A DNA stretch of 64,000 nucleotides. Source: Agrypnia vestita. Taxonomy: Eukaryota; Arthropoda; Insecta; Trichoptera; Phryganeidae. Positions 44,640 to 55,574 of the stretch are shown here, piece by piece. Every line of letters starts with the position of its first letter. The stretch's first letter is position 1. The DNA lies in the NCBI GenBank assembly GCA_016648135.1, contig JADDOH010002332.1, forward strand, positions 208,863-272,862, written 5' to 3'. A program made the position numbers and the translations under genes. Below the pieces are notes generated by a model. That model made no database searches, was not told the DNA's origin, and saw nothing but the letters and a program-made list of their open reading frames with translations.

Positions 44640-47100
44640 ATTATATTATATATATGTATCCGATATTACTTACGTTTATGATTCATTGATTAATGCTGAA
44701 AAATATTTATCCTCCGAAATAAATATGCACCTACTGAGAAATTGGAAATATCACAAGAAGTGCACATGCACTAAAAATACTGATACAGTATTGAGTAAGG
44801 AGAAGAGGATCACGCTCCAGGAAGTCAATCTGTCAGATATTCTGCAGAATGACGCAGAAAAGTTTTGACTGTGTTGTCGGCATTACTCGGCTCAGCACCC
44901 AGCCGGGGGCACGACTCTTCTGCCAAGAGGTAAAGAAAGAGAACAGAAAGAGTGAAGAAAAGCGTAGCGAAAGCATTTTAGTAGTAGTGTAATGTACGTA
45001 GGTGTGAACGAGCAAATCGACGGTGATGAGTGACGAGTGCGCGGGCCGGCAGACAGCGCGCGTGAGCGAGATGGCCGTCAGTTTAAACTTTCTTCAATTG
45101 AGGGCCAGACAGTCAAGCTAGCAGCCAAATAATTCATCATATCGTTGTTATTATACTCTTAATAAACCTGTAAAGATTAATTCAAATTTAACTTTAAAAG
45201 CTTTCGAACGCTCTCAGCGGGAAGAAAATTATCAGTTGTAATCAAGGAGATAACAGGTAAAAAACACATAAAAATGGATCACTCAATATTAACAAAGTTA
45301 AACAATTTATATTGGTAAGCTCAAAACTAAGAAATGGCAATCTAAAAAAATATGAGGAAAAATACTATACCTACTGTCACGCTGTCACCAGGAATTTATC
45401 AAATGAGACAAAACAGGGAGAAACATTGATCATTTAATTGGATGGAAAACATAATGTATGTTATTTTTACTAGAATCTGATATTATATTTTTATTTAACT
45501 ACTATAATTTCGAAAGCATCAGAATTTTTCATCCACAAGTGAAGTATCAAACTGTGTTCATATTTATCTTGAATAGTGAAATTTAAAATTATAATTCTAC
45601 CAAAATAGAGATAACATAGTTAATATTTTCCAGCCAATTTATGAATATGAATAATCTCTACAACGTTAATCCTCCAATAATATAAGAAATATTTCATCCT
45701 CATATAACTATTAGGATCCATTATTCCAGTATGGAATCACTGGATGGGGAGGAGCGTACAACAACATAATAAACTCAGTTAAAGTAATACGGAGAACAAC
45801 AATGTAAGTTATTCTAACACAAACACCTTTTTCAAAATTCCATGTAAATAAATAGAATAGAAAATATTTATAAAAAGATATCTATTATTCAAATAGTGTA
45901 AGAACACAACATTAAACAATTCGAAAGAAGCACATCTTTAAGATACCAAAATAACTTTAAAATATCAAAGTGCAGTACTTAACAATATTTAGGCATAAAA
46001 AATAATAATCTTTCTACAGAAATCAAACAGCTAAAAGACATATAACTATAGAAAAATAAATTTAATGAAATTTTCGAAAAACACAATTAAAATAAAAGAA
46101 ATACATTACAGGAGATATGTGAACATGAGAAAAATAAATGTGTAAGTTCTTCTCCAAGCACAAGAGTTGTCCTCTTTTTTGGAAAGGTACATCGAAAAAC
46201 CAATTTTAAAAAATGTAAGAAAATGTAAATGATGCATGATCTATACATTGTATAAAACATTACTATTATAAAAAAAATCCATCAATCGTTCGATGAAAAT
46301 AGAAAAATCAATTGGATAAGACCGATTCTGTCCATATATACTGTGTTGAAAAATAACCTTCTCAACGAATAGATTGAAAGGAACATTGGATTGACCACAA
46401 ACACAACTTAAACAAAATGATAATCACAAGCACTCAACTAAAACAAAGAATGAAGTAAAACTTCGTAGATGTTACCTCGTGACATCTATATAAACTCGTG
46501 TAACCTTACGGACCACCCACATAACCTGTTTTTCATGACCTACCACAACCTGGAAAACTGGTTGTTAAGAGTTCCACTGCATCTGTCTCCACTGTTCCGG
46601 AAAATTACAAATAGCAAGGAGTAAATATATGTTCAAATGATTATTGTAAATGTTCACTGTTTTGTTAAGCAAATCTTAACAGTCACGGTAATGAAATAAG
46701 TTTTAACTGACTATAACTAATAAATGAGTACACAGGTGAATTGTTTTTGATACAAGATGTTTTTGAGGAGATTTCGGGGTAAATGAGTCATGAAATTACG
46801 TTCAAAAAGATTCGTGAGCGGGCTTGTAATGTAGGTGATAGTTAGGTTAATAAGACTATTTTATATATTTTTGGAACGTTATTATATTGTGGTGACTTAT
46901 TAAGGTTGGCTGATTCCCACTATAATGCACGCACGTTGAGCTATTTTGTCACTATTTTAGTTTCGAGAAGAGGTGTTAAAATAAATATCTTATAAATTAA
47001 ATGAAAATACCACATAAAAAGTTGATTGCTTAAAATTGGAATAAAATGCGAATCAATGAATAAAGGGATCACATATTAAGTACAAAAATTGACGTCAATG
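44640..47100. other. long stretch without a gene
   Basis: Mostly AT-rich. 44870-45120 has a GC-rich part (GCGCGGGCCGGCAGACAGCG) followed by CGTCAGTTTAAAC, with no frame or TATA to make a promoter call. No domain recognised anywhere in the interval. Confidence 0.35.
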
Positions 47101-47104
47101 TACT

Positions 47105-47178
47105 AGGTTACGAAAATGGATAACGCGCCACTCCCGGATATAGTAGAGGTCCGTGGTTCGAATCCCGGTAGCGGCTAT
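47105..47178 (+). repeat. tRNA-like sequence, pseudogene or SINE head
   Basis: AATGGATAACGCG looks like a tRNA D-arm and GGTTCGAATCCCGG like the T-arm of an arginine-type tRNA. The T-stem has two mismatches and the 3' acceptor strand (TAGCGGC) has no partner at the 5' end. It is therefore not a working tRNA gene. Confidence 0.5.
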
Positions 47179-47384
47179 AATATTTTTTCAATGTCCTGAG
47201 TTTTCCAACTGTATTGAAAGGGCACTGAACGGTATTGTGAAATTGCAACTTCGCGATAAACATGTTTTCTTTACGCAACACATGTGCAATCTACGCCTCT
47301 CTATCAAAAAAAAAAATCAGGTGAGGGCGTGGCCCCATTCACGGCGGGGGTGACATTTAATTTGTGGAACAGTAATCGTGCGTT

Positions 47385-47460
47385 CGTCCTGACAAAGATA
47401 CAGTAGTATCCAAACCGATTGACGTTAAAAACAAACTACTTTGTTTAGAAAGGTTTTTCC
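47385..47460 (+). repeat. decayed Penelope-type terminal block
   Basis: CTGACAA (47389-47395), stem GATAC/GTATC, CAAA, then CCGATTGACGTT. Two core bases are changed. The tail CAAACTACTTTGTTTAG fits the other terminal blocks. Confidence 0.4.
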
Positions 47461-47485
47461 ATGCAGGGGTATAGTAAATTTCATT

Positions 47486-47633
47486 TAAGGAAGACAATCG
47501 AATAAGTATGTGTATGCCGTGCATACGACGCACATTGTTTCGTTGTGTTGGTGTTTACGGGTATAACCACCAACACAATGAAACAATGTGCCGCGTACGC
47601 ACGGCTTACACATACTAATTCGATTGTATTTCT
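47486..47633. repeat. foldback repeat with arms of about 65 bp
   Basis: GACAATCGAATAAGTATGTG ... CACATTGTTTCGTTGTGTTG on the left is repeated in inverse on the right (CAACACAATGAAACAATGTG ... CACATACTAATTCGATTGT), with a short centre around TTTACGGGTAT. No target duplication seen and no coding capacity. Confidence 0.75.
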
Positions 47634-47639
47634 TAAAAG

Positions 47640-49665
47640 GAAAGAGGTAGGTAGGTTTCTCTTTTGATACATAACGCGATTTTTGAAATAATAATTTAAT
47701 TTAATAACCGATTGCTATTTCAGAAAACCTTTGTTCGATGGATTTCGAAATCGCTTAATCAAATTTCGATGAATTGAGTATCAATAAATATAAAAACGTC
47801 CAAGCCCCGGCAGTAGGAATGCTCTTAATATTAATTGGGTTGCAGAGCTGCGGCCGCCGAGTGGGTTGACACAGAATGGAAATCCTCCAGAGATCGGTAT
47901 AGACGGCACCGCCTATCACCATCGAATAACCTTTTCAGGAGGTCAGTACGGAGTACAGATTAGTTGGCGTTATAACATTTTCCATTCCCGGAACCGGCGA
48001 CATCGTACTGCTAACTGGCCAAATACCCAGGGAAATACATGAACTTTAATTATCTTATTTCCTGTTTTTAATGGCTAGCTGTTCATATTTCTGTGTTAAT
48101 AATAATAACAGAGAATGTGGTTTATATTTCTATGTTGAAACATTGAGAATGCTGTTATAATACCGAAAGAGCTACTTATTTGCCAATATCTTAAGGGTGG
48201 TAGTCATATGTATTTTTGTGTTAATACCCTGAGAGAGGTTTTCATAATTCTATGCCCATATACCTATATTTACAATTTTTATAAGTATTTTTGTGTACAA
48301 TAATACTAATACACTAAAAAGGCTGTTCATATTTCAACGATAATATACGGGAGGGCTGTTCAAATTTCTGTTAATTTTTTTTTAAATTCTTATTAAAATT
48401 TGTATATAAATTAATATTTTAAATTGTGCAATCTTTACGCAACATTCTATAGTTATATTTACTAGTACATGTTTACATTTTAATCTTATTATTGATAATA
48501 TGAGAATAAAATAATTATTTTACAATTTATAATATGTATCCAATATATATAATTTATAATCTACATCCTGTAATCTTTGAAACTATAATTCTCTTACAAT
48601 AATACAATAATTGTGACATTTATTTTTAAATTAACTCAGCTGACATTTTCACATTTTCTGGCATCTCGTATATTTTTAATACTGCATACTAAACAATTTT
48701 GTGCAGGTAAATAATTTTTTTCCGAAATATTAATATGATTCTATACTTATTTCTAGTTTTATTTATATTTTGGTATTCGGTTACAAAAATGTTTTGTACA
48801 AATATGAGAACATTATATACCAAACAATATTTTTTATTAATTTTAAATGTGCTATTCTCTTCAGTTTTGCTATATTTACTTATTTTTAAATAGATAATTC
48901 TCAAATTTTAATACACTGATAGTGGTATTCACATTTCTGTGCATACTTTTAGTTTTTTTTGGTTCATTTTTCTGTGGTACACTCAAAATGCGGTTCACAT
49001 TCAGCATGCATTCTGAAACATTTATTTAGATAGAAATTATAAAACTGGAATGCTCTAATCAGACCTCGTACCAATCCAACATTTTTAAATTTAGTTATCA
49101 TTCACACTAATTAATTAATAACCACCTCCCGAAATTACAATCACGAGAAAAATATAAATATATTTTAACGAAAAAATATACATATATAATAGTTTGATCA
49201 GTGTAGCGCTCATCATGCAAATTTTGTTGATAAATTTTTAAGAATCAAATGTACACTTTGATCGTTATTCCTCAGTAGAAAAATAACGATAATATTTTCA
49301 CATTTTGAAATTATCGCAATTTATTAATATCGGTGGAAAATAAGGAAATAGAAGATAAAAATAAAATGATGGAGCGAAGAGCTCGGCCGAGATTAATTTC
49401 ACGGTTCGGTGTTCCCGGTTCACAGGTCAGCTGATTGGGGCAAACGCCACGTCGGGAAGTAATCTAATATTAAAAGATTGCCAAAGATATCTTTATTTTG
49501 TACACGTCAAAAGTCAGAAAACATTAAGTCTGAGAATGAGAGCAATATAGACTGGTGGCTTTCATTACTGAATTTATTTATCAAATTGATCAAATTCAAA
49601 AAATGATTTTTTTTCTCTTTAATATCTCTATCAATGTCTGAATAATGTATAAATGATTTATTTTT
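47640..49665. other. no gene seen
   Basis: 47800-48010 is GC-richer, with no open frame of note. The rest is very AT-rich. Confidence 0.35.
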
Positions 49666-49670
49666 ATTTT

Positions 49671-50308
49671 TACTCCCTTTCTTTTAACTCGTAGCGTCTG
49701 CATGTCTGCTTGTCTGCCAAAAAAATTAGGATCGATTTTTAACCCTTTTTCCGTGATCGAGTGAATCGAGCTGAAACTTTGCAGGCAGACTCGTGGCAAC
49801 GATAAAAATGATCTAACAAATTTTTGTTTAAAGCATTTTAGTAATTATCGTATAATTTTGGGTTTTTCGTAATTTGAACGATTTATATATTGTTTAATTT
49901 TCGAGTCCGACGCGTGGAGTAGGCGCGAAACCTGTTTTAATGAGAAAGAGAGTATAATAAAAACTTGATTTTTATGGGTTAGTTTTTTACTCCCTTTCTT
50001 TTAATTCTTAGCGTCCGCTTGTCTGCTTGTCGACTTTTCTGCTTTTCTACCGAAAAATTTTTGTATCGATTTTTAACCCTTTTCCCGTGATCCAATCGAG
50101 CTGAAACTTTGCAGGCAGACTTGTGAGGACAATAAAAATGATTTAATAAATTTTTGATAATTATATCATGATTTTGGATTTTTAGAAATTTTAACGATTT
50201 ACATATATTGTTTAATTTTCGTCGCCCGACGCGTGAAGTAGGCATGAAACCTGTTTTAATGAGAAAAGGAGTATAATAAAAACTTGATTTTTATGGGTTA
50301 GTTTTTTA
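49671..50308 (+). repeat. dispersed repeat family A, two tandem units
   Basis: Two head-to-tail units of about 318 bp (49671-49988 and 49989-50308). Each runs from ACTCCCTTTCTTTTAA through GATCGATTTTTAACCC and GAGCTGAAACTTTGCAGGCA to GGAGTATAATAAAAACTTGA and TTTTTATGGGTTAG. The second copy is followed directly by unrelated TATACTGATG. Confidence 0.7.
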
Positions 50309-50309
50309 T

Positions 50310-50885
50310 ATACTGATGTCAGCTGCAAACTAAATTAATTAATCTTCCATTTTTATTAAATTAATTGTGACGCATCTGAGCAAACGTCTGTCTGAAAGAA
50401 TGAGAGAGATAGACGGCATGAGAAAGAGAGAGAGCGAATGTTATAATTAAGAGACGCAATGTTGCTTCGTTTTCTTACTACGCAGCTATCATATCAGCAA
50501 TAGCTTGTTCTGTATTTGCATACCGTAATATTGTCTCGTGAACAATCAATAAAGTATCTTGAAGCAGTACAGCTACAGAAGAGTTTTACTGGATTCCCGA
50601 CACCAACAAAGTTCTCATCCGATCACAAGGGACGAGAACATCACATTAATGATTCAGCCGTTTTCTATATGCTGCCGGATAAAAGCCTCCCCAAATGTCC
50701 TCCATATCCTGTCTCTCCATTATTTGCTGACAAGTGTTTAGTTCATCTAACTCCGATTGGCTACGAAATTCCTCTGTTAACTAATGGATAACTACGTCCA
50801 TCCGACGATAGTTCGTTCTACGAGTATAATTTTCAAATTGCAAAGTTTGGTTTACTATAATTTTTAAATTCGATTTTATTATTAT
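50310..50885. other. no gene seen
   Basis: A GA-rich run at 50400-50450. A 91-codon frame at 50516 carries no domain. It precedes the Penelope remnant. Confidence 0.35.
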
Positions 50886-50892
50886 TAGTAAA

Positions 50893-51272
50893 AAATGTAA
50901 ACTTCTCATAAATTCAAAAGATAAAGATTATATATTTAACAATTCAGGTGTTTATAAACTTTCGTGCAGAGATTGTACAGCATTTTATATTGGAAAAACC
51001 GACCGAAATTTTAATAAGAGTTAAAGAGTGTGAGATGTCTGAATAATCATGGTTTTTCTGAATTTGCAAATCATTTATTAGAAAATGATCACGGTTTTGA
51101 TAAAAATTTAGGACGTTCTATTTTACACATTAATAATTTTGGTCTACAATTGAATAATTTAGAATCCTTAGAAATTAGTAAAGCATGTAAAAGTAAACAA
51201 AATATTAGTAATAATCAATTAAATTTAACTACTAGTCCAATTCAACAAAAACATTCCAATTATATCGTGTAA
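50893..51272 (+). pseudogene. Penelope GIY-YIG endonuclease remnant
   Basis: In Penelope-like proteins this domain nicks the target DNA. From 50938 the frame reads NNSGVYKLSCRDCTAFYIGK then TDRNFNKS and a stop. GVYKL and FYIGKT are the two halves of the GIY-YIG signature, with the C-x-x-C pair (SCRDC) between them that is usual for Penelope. After a shift the frame continues FSEFANHLLENDHGFDKN ... LNNLESLEISKACKSKQN to about 51272. A stop and a shift make it inactive. Confidence 0.75.
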
Positions 51273-51336
51273 TCAAGAACTTAAATAATTTAGAAAACCA
51301 AAAAACAAAACATATCATTCATATTGCTATTTTACC

Positions 51337-51362
51337 CTGACGATGGAAAGGTTTTTCCGAAT
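51337..51362 (+). ncRNA. hammerhead-like core, one base off
   Basis: CTGACGA (51337-51343), stem GGAAA/TTTCC, then GAAT where GAAA is expected. It sits just downstream of the GIY-YIG remnant, which fixes its place in the element. The intact version of the same core is at 15017-15042. Confidence 0.4.
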
Positions 51363-51412
51363 CGTGTAGGTGTAATTAATCAATATAAGTAGATTAAAAC
51401 AAATAACAATTT

Positions 51413-51955
51413 TTTTTTTAAATATCATTCTACAAAGTTGCTCAACCAATTGAAAAAAAATTTTTTTTCATTGATTTGATTTTTTAGTATGCAATTTCTA
51501 ATTGTTTCTTATGTTTGCTTTATTAGTTAAAGAAACTAGAACAAAGTTTTGAATATTAGACAATTGTTTTGGAGAACGTATACCGTACTCTGATTAATTT
51601 CAGGCTGGCGGAAGGTACTAACAGCCTTGTATCGTGCACTGGTACTCACAAGCACCTGGCATCTTGCCACTAATGCTCCAACACACGCCGTTCTAAATCA
51701 TCACAATATATCCCGACTTTATCTATTATACATATCATTACAAGCATTAAAGCAGAGGCTTCCTAGACTAGCAAACAGATACGAGCAACTTTACGTCTTT
51801 GCCAATAACTGTATAATATTCAAACATATATTAAAAGTTGTTTTGAAAGATTACTAGTCGAATTTGTCAATTTGGACTTAAATAATTGATTTTTAATTGT
51901 TTTGATTGTTGGTTGAGTGAGATAAGTAACTGTTATTTCAATTTTTTATTATATT
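51413..51955. other. no gene seen
   Basis: A 76-codon frame from 51627 has no domain. No repeat recognised. Confidence 0.35.
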
Positions 51956-51959
51956 ATGA

Positions 51960-52980
51960 ATTTCAAAGCTTGTGTCGTGTTGTGACGTCTTCGGGAAATA
52001 CATTCATCGCGGGACGTCCCTCCTCCTCAGAATTGAGTCGAATTTCAGCTTTTTTCATTTCATTCCGAAAAACCACTTAATAACTTTGCGAGTTTTCGTC
52101 CGAACCTGAAAATGAAAACTTTTCTTGAAACCCTCTTTGTGACCTGATTTTTTGTTTATTTTTCGGGATCTCCCCCCTACTACTGGACTCTTCTCTAAAA
52201 AGAAATTTATTTTCATTTTTAGACTCTTTTTCATTTGCAATTTTTTATTAATTTTTTTTATTTTAAAGATAAATACATTTTTTTTACAATATAGTTATTG
52301 ACAGTATTTACAATGGTATTTCTCTTTTTCATGAGTAATATAACTTGTGAGAAAATATATTAATTAAATAATTTAAATTTGTAGATTTCTAGTGCTTCCT
52401 TGATAGGACGCGTTTAAGGCTTTCCAAGGATTTTCGGATTGAATGAAAAATGATGGCCGGTATCCAGAAAATGCTCAGCCATCCCTGATTTTCCTGGATG
52501 ACTTTTGTAAATTGTACGCGCCGTTTGTCCTACGTATACTTTATCGCAATCTTGACAGTCGAGTCTATTCACCCCGTCTGTTTCTAAGCGATCTCTATCC
52601 TTCGCTGATCTCAACAAGTTCTTAATTTTTGTGTTTCAGTCCGTAATGCTTTGAATAAACGGTAAGGCGCTGCCTTTGCCCTCAGGTTCTATACGTTTTT
52701 CGGGGCGATCAGATTTCGCTCTTATGGTATGCTGTATCTATCGCTTCTGATAACCATTGCCTTCCAGGGCGTCGTTGAGTAGAAATTCATCATTCATCTC
52801 TTCATGTAGAAATTCTTCTTGGCGTATCCTTTTTTCCCTCGTAGCCAAAGTGTTGATAAGACCTCTTATTTTTTCACCTATCACCCAGCACAAAAAACTT
52901 CGCTTCGCAGGAGTCCTCCAACTATTTCCGCCAGCTCCTCCTAGGACAGATTTGGTCTTTGGTCTTGGTCTTCTGCCTTC
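51960..52980 (-). mobile_element. Penelope-like element remnant, second family
   Basis: Minus strand, 5' to 3': an inter-domain piece (about 52900-52750, reading GLINTLATREKRIRQEEFLH ... LEGNGYQK), a GIY-YIG domain (52640-52414), and a terminal block with a decayed core CTGAGGA (52024-52030), stem GGGAC/GTCCC and GATG instead of GAAA. The INTL...E...L...NGY pattern before GIY-YIG is standard for Penelope-like proteins. The reverse transcriptase itself is missing. Confidence 0.65.
52414..52640 (-). pseudogene. Penelope GIY-YIG endonuclease remnant
   Basis: The frame reads DGVNRLDCQDCDKVYVGQTA then RTIYKS, a shift, and GMAEHFLDTGHHFSFNPKIL. VN-RLDC-x-x-C-x-x-VYVGQT is the GIY-YIG signature with the C-x-x-C pair, where the first motif is altered (VNRL for VYKL). 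The HFLDTGHHF block follows as usual. It differs strongly from the 51-kb copy, so at least two Penelope families are present. Confidence 0.7.
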
Positions 52981-52984
52981 TAGT

Positions 52985-53935
52985 CTTACATGGAGTTCTC
53001 GCTTTGCGGATGCCGGTAGCTATCTGGCGGCATTCGTATCTCAGCTTATTTTGTTATTAAATGATGATTTAGAGAATTTTTATGATATCCTCCCCATCCA
53101 ATAATTTCATAATGTAACAATGAGAAAAAAATGTTATTTTACTCTCTCACTTTCACTTATGAACTTATTTGGGATTTCCATTTCATATTTTCATCTATAA
53201 GTACATTAAGCTTACGCATATTCAGATTTATGGTATACGCATAAGGTATATTGGTAATACATTTATATATTATACTATCAGAATATCCGTTTCCAACATT
53301 CTGGTATCCTTGGTACTTGCATTATAATATCTGTTGGAATTTAATTTGATTTAAAAATGTAAAAGCTTTCATCGAAATGCAAAAGCTCGCAGAGAGCAGA
53401 AATACTTTTTACAAAAGGAAAATTGATTTCCAAGAGCCGCAGCGACCCGCGTCCCTACAAACGCAGTTAGACCATCGCCGACTCCAATCTGCAGCCGGAA
53501 ACTGAGTTAAACATGTTCGCTGGTCGCGCCGCGCCTCCGAGGATCCACTCGGGGACGTCTCAGCGCGGAGCTGAGCGAATAATGCATTACCCTGTGATTG
53601 GCTGCTCTCCGAGCCCTGTTTCTTTTCTGGAGGAACGGGAACCAATGAGATTTTTATTTAGAAATAAAGAAGGGAAAGACTTTGGTACATCAATTTAGCC
53701 AATCAATTTGAAACTTATCAGTGAAACTGTATCCATCTAGTTAATCTGCTTGACTTAATTACTATTCAAATTCAGAATATTTTGAAAAAGGGCGGACGGA
53801 CAGTCGGACAGACCACGTAATTATTATGTTTGAGATTTCTTTGCTTACAATCATTGTTATACATTCAATTATTTTTTAAATTACTAAGATAAATACATAT
53901 TTATACTTTAAACCTGCAATACCTATACTTTTATC
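52985..53935. other. no gene; GC-rich CCAAT-containing block
   Basis: 53430-53650 is GC-rich and holds GATTGGCTG (inverted CCAAT) and GAACCAATGAG about 50 bp apart. That could be promoter-proximal DNA, but no TATA/initiator pair or following exon is visible. Short frames on both strands have no domains. Confidence 0.3.
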
Positions 53936-53937
53936 TA

Positions 53938-53975
53938 TATACGAGAATATAGATGGTAATCTATATTCTCGTATA
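53938..53975. repeat. perfect 17-bp hairpin
   Basis: TATACGAGAATATAGAT and its exact inverse around GGTA. Adjacent ATAGAAAAGTATAGATGGTAA repeats part of it. Confidence 0.75.
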
Positions 53976-54059
53976 CATAGAAAAGTATAGATGGTAACCC
54001 TCCGACTTGTTTGGGTTGGATTCATATGCAAAGGTAAAAGTGGCATGCAGGGAGTTTAT

Positions 54060-54303
54060 TATGAACAATAGTGAACTGTCTGCATTCTAAGTATTTTTAT
54101 GTAATTTTTATAAATTCTCTCTGCATCCTAACTATTTTATATAATTTTATAAATTCTTATGTAAGCCAGCACTGTTACTAAATGGTAATGTGTATTCATT
54201 AGTACTAGAAGAAACCTGCTGATAACTAACTCATAGTTGGCAGGATCTTTGTTAATTGTAAAATATGTAATAAATAATAAATACAAAATAAATAAAAAAA
54301 TAA
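54060..54303 (+). repeat. retroposon 3' end with A-rich tail
   Basis: Noncoding sequence ending in AATAAATAATAAATACAAAA then TAAATAAAAAAATAAAAG. It looks like the 3' untranslated end of a LINE. The family is not recognised. The palindrome-family flank starts directly after it. Confidence 0.4.
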
Positions 54304-54304
54304 A

Positions 54305-54490
54305 AGAATATTTTGAGTTTGTTCAAATCTTTCAGAACAGTGCTGGATTTATGTCACAGAGACATTATTAATCAATTAGGTCATAAGGTTCATAAGTCCT
54401 GTTACACCCAAATGACTTCTATACCTACTTTCCCATAATTAATACAGTTTCGTCTCTGTGAGATATCTATAATATACACTAATTAAAAAA
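54305..54490. repeat. half copy of the palindrome family with its outer flank
   Basis: 54305-54380 is the inverse of 16100-16180 (CTGGATTTATGT ... ACATTATTAATCAATTA). It joins directly to a piece of the right arm (AAGTCCTGTTACACCC ... TTTCGTCTCTGTGAGATATC). So an internal deletion has removed almost all of the palindrome between its two outer ends. Confidence 0.6.
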
Positions 54491-54494
54491 ATAA

Positions 54495-55100
54495 AAATTA
54501 AAAAAAGTCGAATAAAATGATAAAACCTTGCCAAATTTAAATAAATTAAAATAAAAAATGACAATTTTTATCAAAAAAATGGACAACCTAGTCTCAAAAC
54601 TGTGAAGAAAAAGTATAACAACATTTTACCTTAATAAAATATACCGAACCCATTAAAATATCGACCCCGATGCAAAATGTATTTAAGATCGATAAAAATT
54701 GCTCTGATATAATGTCCAATATTAAAATAAAGGTCCAAAAATGGTGTTGGAATAATCAATAAAACGACTGCTTAAAAATTGCATCGACGAGAATGGTCTA
54801 TAATACGAAGATACAAAAAACTTAAATGCAATGGTCAGAATGACGGCTGAAAGGTTTATATCGTTCCAAGAAAATAAAGGCTTGACCACAAATATAATGA
54901 TGACTAGAGAAACATATGTATGTGTGTATGTAAAGAATGGTTTTGGCTTTTGATTTTAAAATATACTTTTTGTGAGGCAGTTGGTACTACATGAATATGA
55001 TGCTGTGGTGATTGGGCCACGATTGTGGATGCATCAAAAAAGGACGTCGAGCATGCACCGCTGAACGACGATAGCGCACGCCAGCGTAAACGTGCTGAAC
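54495..55100. other. no gene seen
   Basis: AT-rich, with a GC-richer end (55000-55100). No domain. Confidence 0.35.
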
Positions 55101-55111
55101 GCAGCCAGCAG

Positions 55112-55570
55112 TAGTGATGGGTCCGCCCTGTACTCACTATTACAATGTAGTACTACATAACATTGAAGTGCACACTTCGCACGATTTGAAGTGTAGTGCA
55201 CACTACAAACTACAAACACCAAAGTTATTGAAAGTATAAACTTTAATTAGTACGCTTCATTTCAAAGCGAACACTACAAAGTATACATACTTCAATGTTA
55301 TCGAAAGTATGAGAAATATACTTTAAATAGTGCATTTTTTACGTGAAATTTTTGGGAAGTTGATGTAGATAAATGAAGAAATCTCTGGAAACTGTAACAA
55401 CCCCCCCCCCCCCACCCATGGTTTAAAAAATTTTGGGACCCATGATGAAGAAATTTTTGGGAAGTTGATGTAGCTAAATGAAGAAATCTGGCTGGCGACC
55501 TTTTTTTTTTTAGCTCGCCAAATTTTTATTTGGGAAAAAAATACTTCACTTCATTTAAAAATTTACTTCA
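55112..55570. mobile_element. hAT-type MITE, copy 3, right end missing
   Basis: Starts TAGTGATGGGTCCGCCC and matches 35569-35960 closely, including GGCTGGCGACC...GCTCGCC. A run of 14 C at about 55401-55414 interrupts it. After about 55570 the expected right end is absent and unrelated sequence follows, so no target duplication can be tested. Confidence 0.7.
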
Positions 55571-55574
55571 CTAG

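Larger units (their letters stand above)
50890..51412 (+). mobile_element. Penelope-like element 3' part
   Basis: GIY-YIG coding remnant, then a noncoding link with TAATCAAGAACTTAAATAA, then the core CTGACGA at 51337 and the terminal block GTGTAGGTGTAATTAATC. The same 3' end occurs at 14990-15190 on the other strand. The reverse transcriptase part is absent, so it is 5'-truncated. Confidence 0.7.

Noticed and set aside
47105..47178. A functional arginine tRNA gene
   Set aside because: The T-stem has mismatches and the acceptor strands do not pair, so at best a pseudogene or SINE head.
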